A DNA stretch of 44,242 nt from Streptomyces longispororuber (GTDB lineage: Bacteria > Actinomycetota > Actinomycetes > Streptomycetales > Streptomycetaceae), in contig NZ_JAMOLN010000064.1 of the NCBI RefSeq assembly GCF_024448165.1, positions 1 to 44,242 on the forward strand. The letters are read 5' to 3'. Positions 39,654 to 44,242 of the stretch are shown piece after piece. Under the pieces are notes generated by a model, which saw nothing but the letters and a program-made list of their open reading frames with translations, searched no databases and was not told the origin of the DNA. Numbering within the stretch: position 1 is the stretch's first letter; each line of letters opens with the position of its first letter. A program made the translations under genes and the position numbers.

Positions 39654-40151
39654 TCAGAGCTGGCCGGACTCGGCGATCGTGATCTTCGCGGAGGTGGCAC
39701 CGCTGCGCGAGCCGAGGGCCTCGATCTTCTTGACGAGCTTCATGCTGTCCTCGTCCGCGACCTCGCCGAAGACGACGTGCTTGCCGTCCAGCCAGTCGGT
39801 GACGATGGTGGTGATGAAGAACTGCGAGCCGTTGGTGTTCGGGCCCGCGTTGGCCATCGAGAGCTGGCCCGGCTTGGTGTGCTTGAGCTGGAAGTTCTCG
39901 TCGGCGAACTTCTCGCCGTAGATGCTCTTGCCGCCCGTGCCGTTGCCGGCGGTGAAGTCGCCGCCCTGGAGCATGAACTGCGGGATGACGCGGTGGAAGG
40001 ACGAGCCGGCGTAGCCGAAGCCCTTCTCGCCCGTGCACAGGGCGCGGAAGTTCTCCGCCGTCTTCGGGACGACGTCCTCGAAGAGGTTGAACGTGATGCG
40101 CCCGGCGGGCTCGTCGTTGATCGTGATGTCGAAGTAGGTCTTGATTGCCAT
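39654..40151 (-). CDS. Peptidyl-prolyl cis-trans isomerase, cyclophilin type
   Basis: A 165-aa cytosolic cyclophilin that speeds proline isomerisation during folding. The active-site segments are intact: FHRVIPQFMLQGGDF (Arg, Phe, Met, Gln), MANAGPNTNGSQFFI and the DGKHVVFGEV near the C-terminal third. The length is that of the single-domain eukaryote-like class common in actinobacteria. It is monocistronic, with a 13-bp terminator. Start at ATG 40151. Confidence 0.96.
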   Translation of the reverse strand: MAIKTYFDITINDEPAGRITFNLFEDVVPKTAENFRALCTGEKGFGYAGSSFHRVIPQFMLQGGDFTAGNGTGGKSIYGEKFADENFQLKHTKPGQLSMANAGPNTNGSQFFITTIVTDWLDGKHVVFGEVADEDSMKLVKKIEALGSRSGATSAKITIAESGQL

Positions 40152-40252
40152 GCCGCAATCCTTGCATCACGAGCCCCGGAATGCCGATTCGGCCCGACAA
40201 TGCGGACGTGTCGGCACACCGTGTGACGGCTCGGCGGCGCAGCGTGTCCGGA

Positions 40253-40732
40253 TCAGACGGCGAGCCGGTCCCGCGCCTGCACGCCCTCGGCGAGCGAGCG
40301 GGTCCCGTACGCCTTGCCGAGGCCGAACGGCGGCATGTCACCGTAGATCGTCTCGTACGAGCCCGCGGGCACGACGTAGGTCTCGTGCCACAGGCCCACG
40401 TGCCCCCGGCTCTTGCGCGCGTACCGGTTGATCCGCGCCCACCACGGCTGGTGGCGCTTGTCGGACGCGGCGGCGTAGGCGAGCAGCTTCTCCTTGGTCT
40501 CCCAGTACTGGACGACGAAGTAGGTGCGCGGGTTCGCGGTGCCCAGGAGGTGGTGGAGCAGACCCAGGCTGCGGTCCCTGCCCAGTTCCCTGAGCATCAT
40601 GGGCATCGCGCAGAACACCGGGAACCAGCGGTGCACCGCCCAGAAGTGATTGATCCGCATGCCGATCAGGAAGACGACGACGTCGCCCTCCACGGCCGCT
40701 GTGGTCCGCTCGACCCCTGGCTTCTCGGGCAC
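40253..40732 (-). CDS. DUF4188 family protein (monooxygenase-like fold)
   Basis: A 159-aa soluble protein of the DUF4188 family, which has a ferredoxin-like monooxygenase fold. Seen: VVVFLIGMRINHFWAVHRW near the start, the central YFVVQYWETKEKLLAYAA and the WHETYVVPAGSYETIYGDMP segment. Members are often next to MerR, TetR or other stress regulators; here a MerR gene is divergent, with 68 nt between. GTG 40732, just after GGGGGAG, is chosen over the longer frame to 40795, which would cross the shared promoter. The biochemical function is not known. Confidence 0.87.
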   Translation of the reverse strand: MPEKPGVERTTAAVEGDVVVFLIGMRINHFWAVHRWFPVFCAMPMMLRELGRDRSLGLLHHLLGTANPRTYFVVQYWETKEKLLAYAAASDKRHQPWWARINRYARKSRGHVGLWHETYVVPAGSYETIYGDMPPFGLGKAYGTRSLAEGVQARDRLAV

Positions 40733-40764
40733 GACTCCCCCTCGGATTCCCGGCGTTCTGGTGA

Positions 40765-40785
40765 TTGGATAGTGGCACTTTCCAA
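40765..40785. promoter_or_regulatory. Candidate MerR operator
   Basis: TTGGA (40765-40769) and TCCAA (40781-40785) form an inverted repeat 11 nt apart in the 68-nt gap between the DUF4188 gene and the MerR gene, overlapping the TAGTGG -10-like element. MerR-family sites normally lie between stretched promoter boxes like this. Confidence 0.45.
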
Positions 40786-40800
40786 GAAGGGGCACAAGAG

Positions 40801-41442
40801 ATGCGACTGGCTGAGCTGAGCGAGCGCGGCGGGGTGCCGGTCGGCACGATCAAGTACTACCTGCGCGAGGGGCTGCTGCCGCCCGGGCGGCGGGTCAGCG
40901 CTACGCAGGCCGAGTACGACGAAGCCCATCTGCGCCGGCTGAACCTGGTGCGCGCCCTGATCCAGATCGGCCGGGTCCCGGTGGCGACCGCCCGGGAGGT
41001 GCTCGGACACATCGACGACGAGTCGCTCGGCACCACGTTCCGGGTGGGCGCCGCGATGTGGGCGCTGCCGCATCCGCCGGAGGTGCCCGCGGACGATCCG
41101 ACGACGGCCGAGGTGACCGCGGGGGTCGACCGGTTCCTCGGGGACCTGGGCTGGCACCACGCGCGCGAGATCGGCGCCCTCTCCCCCAGCTACCGGCAGC
41201 TGGTCACGACGATGGCGACGCTGACCCGGCTCGGCTACACCATCGGCCCCGACACCCTCGCCGCGTACGCGGTGCACATGGAGTCGGTCGCCCGGCTCGA
41301 CCTCGACCAGCTGGACGCCTTCGACGACGATCGCGAGAAGGCGGAGGCGGCGGTCGCGGGGGCCGTCCTGTTCGAGCCGGTCCTGGCCGCCCTGCGCCGC
41401 CTCGCGCAGGAGGAGCACACCACCCGCCGCTACGGCCTGTGA
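40801..41442 (+). CDS. MerR-family transcriptional regulator
   Basis: A 213-aa regulator. Residues 1-70 are the MerR winged helix (LAELSERGGVPVGTIKYYLR, then SATQAEYDEAHLRRL). The C-terminal part is a long helical effector domain without the Cys motifs of metal sensors, so an organic ligand or a stress signal is more likely. Chosen start ATG 40801 begins exactly at the family N-terminus. It is divergent from the DUF4188 gene and probably controls it and itself. Confidence 0.9.
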   Translation: MRLAELSERGGVPVGTIKYYLREGLLPPGRRVSATQAEYDEAHLRRLNLVRALIQIGRVPVATAREVLGHIDDESLGTTFRVGAAMWALPHPPEVPADDPTTAEVTAGVDRFLGDLGWHHAREIGALSPSYRQLVTTMATLTRLGYTIGPDTLAAYAVHMESVARLDLDQLDAFDDDREKAEAAVAGAVLFEPVLAALRRLAQEEHTTRRYGL

Positions 41443-41519
41443 GGGCGGCGCCCCTGCTGCTTACGATGGCGCCAAGCCTCGGGACGCTCACGGCGGCCCC
41501 GGACAGGGAGGGACCACGA

Positions 41520-41801
41520 ATGATCATCTTCGGTACGCGAGGCGTGGTGTATCAGCTCGCGATGCTCACGCTCGTCTGCGGCGGCTGCGGCAACCCCGCC
41601 GCCCACTCGCTGCGCAAGTACGTCACGAAGTTCACGCTGTTCTTCGTCCCGCTCTTCCCCATATCGACGAAGTACCGCACGCAGTGCACGTTCTGCGGCA
41701 CCGAGCACCAGCTGCCCAGGGAGCAGGCGGAGGCGATGCTCGCCCACGCCGCCGCCCCGCAGGCCGACCCGGCGCAGCAGCCGCACAACTACCAGGGCTG
41801 A
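41520..41801 (+). CDS. Small zinc-ribbon protein
   Basis: A 93-aa protein with two CxxC pairs, CGGCGN about residue 20 and CTFCG about residue 60, forming one zinc ribbon that brackets a hydrophobic strand pair (KFTLFFVPLFPISTKYRTQC). The remaining C-terminus is a Gln/Ala/Pro-rich tail. This plan matches the zinc_ribbon_15 family, widespread and uncharacterised in actinobacteria. The fold could be membrane-associated through the FFVPLFP stretch. It stands between merR and the ROK gene on the same strand, without overlap. Confidence 0.85.
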   Translation: MIIFGTRGVVYQLAMLTLVCGGCGNPAAHSLRKYVTKFTLFFVPLFPISTKYRTQCTFCGTEHQLPREQAEAMLAHAAAPQADPAQQPHNYQG

Positions 41802-41848
41802 CGGGCCGCTCGGGGGAATGTGCCGGGGTCCGGAGAAGGCGAGCACGC

Positions 41849-43000
41849 ATGACGGCACTTGAGGAGAACTGGCTGCCGCTGAGCCCGGGAGAGCGGGCCG
41901 TCGCGATCGAGGTCCTCACCCACGGACCGCTCTCCCGCGGCGAGTTGGCCCGCCGCCTCGGACTCTCCGCGGGCAGCCTCACCCGCCTCACCAAGCCGCT
42001 GACCGAGTCCGGTCTGCTCGTCGCCGAACCGGCCCTGGCCGCGGCCGGCCAGGGCCGCCCCGCCCAGCCCCTCGACGTCGTCGCGGACTCCCGGCACTTC
42101 GCCGGCTTCAAGATCACCGCGGACGCGGTGTACGGCGTGGTCACCACGCTGCGCAGCGAGGTCGTGGCCCGCTGCACGGTGCCGCTCGACACGCACGAGC
42201 CCGACGGCGTGGCGGCGCTGCTGGCCGCGCTGACCCGGGAGTTCGCCACCTCCTTCCCGCGACTGGCCGGGATCGGGATCGGCATCGCCGGCCCCACCCG
42301 GGCGCGCGGCGTCGTCGTCGCCAACACCTTCCTGGGGTGGGCCGACGTCCCGCTGGCCGATCTGGTGCGGGCCCGCGCGGGGCTGCCGGTGGTCGTCGAC
42401 AACGACGTGACGGCCCTCGCCGAGGCGGAGGCGTGGTTCGGCGGGGGCCGGGGGCTCGACCGGTTCGCTCTGCTCACCATCGGGGCGGGCATCGGGTACG
42501 CGCTGGTCGTCGGGGGCCGGCCGGTCCGCACGGGGGACGCCGGGCGGGGCATCGGCCGGCGCTGGATCGTCGACCCGTACGGACCGCTGACCCCCGACGG
42601 CGAGCGGGGCACGGCGGGCGCCCTGCTCGGCATCCCCGCCATCTGCCGCCAGGTGCACGCGGCGACCGGGCGGCCGGCGACGTACCCGGAGGTCCTCGCC
42701 CGCGCCGCGGCGGGGGAACCGGTGGCGTCCCGGGTGATCGACGAGGCGGCCCGGGCCCTCGGCGTGATGGTGGCGCAGATCGCCGAACTGGCGCTGCCGC
42801 AGAAGATCCTGCTCGCCGGGGAGGGCGTCGGCCTGCTGGACGTCGCCGGGGACGTCGTGGCCGCCACGATCCGCGCCCGCCGCCATCCCGACGCCGACCC
42901 CGTCCCGCTGGAGACCGGTCCGCACGACTTCCACGGGTGGGCGCGGGGATCGGCCGTCCTGGCGATCCAGGTGCTCGTGCTGGGGGCCGCGACGCCCTGA
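41849..43000 (+). CDS. ROK-family transcriptional regulator/sugar kinase-like protein
   Basis: A 383-aa protein: an N-terminal winged helix-turn-helix (LSRGELARRLGLSAGSLTRL, about residues 30-49) followed by a ROK domain. The ROK ATP/sugar site is present (IGIAGPTRARG; VVVDNDVTALAEAEAWFG, with Asp as kinase base; LLTIGAGIGYALV). The zinc-binding CxCGxxGCxE motif of ROK proteins is replaced by a cysteine-free stretch around DPYGPLTPDGERGTAGALLG. It is probably a sugar-responsive repressor; whether it keeps kinase activity is unclear. No transporter or sugar enzyme is adjacent. ATG 41849 follows GGAGAAGG at reasonable spacing. Confidence 0.88.
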   Translation: MTALEENWLPLSPGERAVAIEVLTHGPLSRGELARRLGLSAGSLTRLTKPLTESGLLVAEPALAAAGQGRPAQPLDVVADSRHFAGFKITADAVYGVVTTLRSEVVARCTVPLDTHEPDGVAALLAALTREFATSFPRLAGIGIGIAGPTRARGVVVANTFLGWADVPLADLVRARAGLPVVVDNDVTALAEAEAWFGGGRGLDRFALLTIGAGIGYALVVGGRPVRTGDAGRGIGRRWIVDPYGPLTPDGERGTAGALLGIPAICRQVHAATGRPATYPEVLARAAAGEPVASRVIDEAARALGVMVAQIAELALPQKILLAGEGVGLLDVAGDVVAATIRARRHPDADPVPLETGPHDFHGWARGSAVLAIQVLVLGAATP

Positions 43001-43076
43001 CCGGCGCCGCAGCACCGGGCCGCGCCGACCGCGATATCGCTTGCCGCCCCACAGCACGGTCGGATAGGAAGATCGC

Positions 43077-43619
43077 ATGCTGAAGGCCGGAAAGGTCGGG
43101 CTCAGGGCCCGCTTCGACGACGACATCCCGATTCTGCGGACCGAGCTCTACGACGACGTGGTCAACGGCTCGCGGGCGGAGGGCGGGCCGTGGCGGCCGA
43201 TCACGCCCGGCTCCAAGGATCCGCGCCTCGTGGTCGACGACAAGGAGCCGGGGCACGTCCCGTTCTCCGTGGTGGAGCTGGAGGGCGGCACGCTCGTCGG
43301 CACAGCGACGCTGTGGGGCATCGACAACCACAGCCGGGCCGCGCACATCGGCCTCGGACTGCTGCCGGCCGCGCGCGGCAAGGGCTACGGCACCGACGTG
43401 GTCGCGGCGCTCTGTCACTACGGCTTCGTGGTCCGCGGCCTGCACCGGCTGCAGATCGAGACGCTCGCGGACAACCACGCGATGCTGCGGGCCGCCGAGC
43501 GCAACGGGTTCGTCCGCGAGGGCGTCCTGCGCTCGTCGGCGTGGGTGCTGGGCGAGTTCCTGGACGAGGTGCTCCTGGGGCTGCTGGCCCACGAGTGGCG
43601 GCCGGGCGCCGCGGGCTAG
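43077..43619 (+). CDS. GNAT-family N-acetyltransferase
   Basis: A 180-aa acetyltransferase with the acetyl-CoA loop AARGKGYGTDVVAAL and the RimL-like end AERNGFVREGVLRSSAWV. AGGAAG precedes ATG 43077. The substrate is unknown. Its TAG lies in a CTAG shared with the TAG of the convergent GNAT gene, so the two coding regions overlap by four bases. The two neighbours are related but clearly distinct in sequence, so this is not a recent duplication. Confidence 0.9.
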   Translation: MLKAGKVGLRARFDDDIPILRTELYDDVVNGSRAEGGPWRPITPGSKDPRLVVDDKEPGHVPFSVVELEGGTLVGTATLWGIDNHSRAAHIGLGLLPAARGKGYGTDVVAALCHYGFVVRGLHRLQIETLADNHAMLRAAERNGFVREGVLRSSAWVLGEFLDEVLLGLLAHEWRPGAAG

Positions 43620-44149
43620 GGTGTGCCGAGGTCCCCGCGGACCATGCTGTACATCACGCCGTCGCGCCACTGTCCGTCGCGGAAGACGATGCGGCGCAGC
43701 ACCCCTTCGCGGGTGAACCCGCACTTCTCCAGGGCCCGTTGCTCGGCGACGTTCTCCACCTCGGTGTCCGCCTGGACGCGTTCCACGGGGGTGTGCGCGA
43801 ACAGATGGCGCACCAGCAGCTCCTGGGCGCGCGTGCCGACGCCGCGGCCGCGCGCCTCGGGCAGCAGCTGGATCCCGACGACCCAGCAGTAGGAGCTGCG
43901 CGAGACGACGCGCTTGCGCCAGCCGACGAAGCCGTGCACGTCGGGGCCGGTCGCGACGGCGAGCCGGCCGCCGTCCTCGCCGATCATCCCGTCCTCCTGC
44001 CACTCCCGGCGGAAGCGGGCGGGATCCGCCCAGCCGTACCACTGGAAGGGGCCCGCCGCCTCGGGGTCCGTCAGGAACCGCTCGAAGACGGCCAGGTCCT
44101 CCTCGTACACCGGCCGCAGCACCACGCCGGCCCCGTCACGCTCCGACAT
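43616..44149 (-). CDS. GNAT-family N-acetyltransferase
   Basis: A 177-aa acetyltransferase. Acetyl-CoA loop EARGRGVGTRAQELLVRHLF, C-terminal GNAT signature ALEKCGFTREGVLRRIVFRD. ATG 44149 follows GGGGGAG at good spacing; the longer frame to 44218 would run into the terminator at the edge and is rejected. Family members acetylate aminoglycosides, small amines or protein N-termini; the sequence does not decide. Convergent with the preceding GNAT gene through a shared CTAG stop. Confidence 0.9.
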   Translation of the reverse strand: MSERDGAGVVLRPVYEEDLAVFERFLTDPEAAGPFQWYGWADPARFRREWQEDGMIGEDGGRLAVATGPDVHGFVGWRKRVVSRSSYCWVVGIQLLPEARGRGVGTRAQELLVRHLFAHTPVERVQADTEVENVAEQRALEKCGFTREGVLRRIVFRDGQWRDGVMYSMVRGDLGTP

Positions 44150-44203
44150 CGCGAACTCCCCCACTGAGACACGCCGTTGACGGGCCACCCTACGCACGAA
44201 AAG

Positions 44204-44242
44204 GCCCCGTCGCCTCACAGGGGGGAGAGGAGGCGGCGGGGC
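44204..44242 (-). terminator. Intrinsic terminator of a leftward gene beyond the right edge
   Basis: A 13-bp stem, GCCCCGTCGCCTC (44204-44216) with GAGGCGGCGGGGC (44230-44242) including one G-U pair, is followed on the minus strand by CCTTTTCG, so it ends a transcript entering from the right. Confidence 0.85.

Noticed and set aside
43077..44149. Recent tandem duplication of acetyltransferase genes
   Set aside because: The two proteins share only the GNAT fold signatures and are in convergent orientation.
1..44242. Prophage, insertion sequence, CRISPR array, tRNA or rRNA genes
   Set aside because: No integrase, transposase, repeat-spacer array, tRNA cloverleaf or rRNA segment seen on either strand.

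Overview
The window is high-GC actinobacterial chromosome with GTG and TTG starts, ATGA/GTGA gene overlaps and long spurious antisense frames. The gene families (MecA_N-type penicillin-binding protein, S37 tripeptidyl aminopeptidase, Methyltransf_19, Streptomyces-type SGNH lipase, sugar ABC operon with no ATPase) point to Streptomyces or a close relative. I see no rRNA, tRNA, CRISPR array, phage or insertion sequence.

Layout, left to right. (1) 1-4.3 kb: the mandelate-type pair benzoylformate decarboxylase (mdlC) and an aldehyde dehydrogenase cut by the left edge, with a divergent LysR regulator; then a small two-helix membrane protein and a GNAT acetyltransferase. (2) 5.0-14.7 kb: a sugar island. 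An FGGY kinase plus a D-2-hydroxyacid dehydrogenase face a histidine phosphatase, a DeoR repressor and a second, D-ribulokinase-like FGGY kinase. A convergent operon encodes two ABC permeases, a lipoprotein binding protein and a glycerophosphodiesterase. A 16-bp element with 13 identities lies upstream of both kinase units and is a candidate DeoR operator. (3) 14.9-26.8 kb: MarR regulator and DHA2 efflux pump, tautomerase, a 53-aa protein, M48 peptidase, SGNH lipase, Tat-exported alpha/beta hydrolase, penicillin-binding protein, FUSC-type membrane protein and a Methyltransf_19 protein.

(4) 26.9-38.1 kb is the most interesting part. An mtnD-mtnC-mtnB operon converges on mtnA. mtnA diverges from a tightly overlapping eight-gene operon: BMP/PnrA-type nucleoside-binding lipoprotein, double-domain ATPase, two permeases, NP-I nucleoside phosphorylase, MTA/SAH-deaminase-type amidohydrolase, a cytosolic sulfite-oxidase-fold molybdoprotein, and an FAD/NAD(P)H reductase. 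Upstream of this operon I find a 21-aa upstream reading frame (30053-30118). It resembles the actinobacterial cysteine-codon leader peptides linked to sulfur genes, and its coding sequence can form two mutually exclusive hairpins around the Cys codons. Together the genes read as import of a methylthio-nucleoside, deamination to methylthioinosine, phosphorolysis to methylthioribose-1-phosphate and the Mtn route toward methionine, possibly under sulfur control.

(5) 38.1 kb to the end: S37 aminopeptidase, cyclophilin with a 13-bp terminator stem, a DUF4188 protein divergent from a MerR regulator, a zinc-ribbon protein, a ROK protein without the usual zinc cysteines, and two convergent GNAT acetyltransferases sharing a CTAG stop. 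A terminator at the right edge belongs to a leftward gene outside the window.
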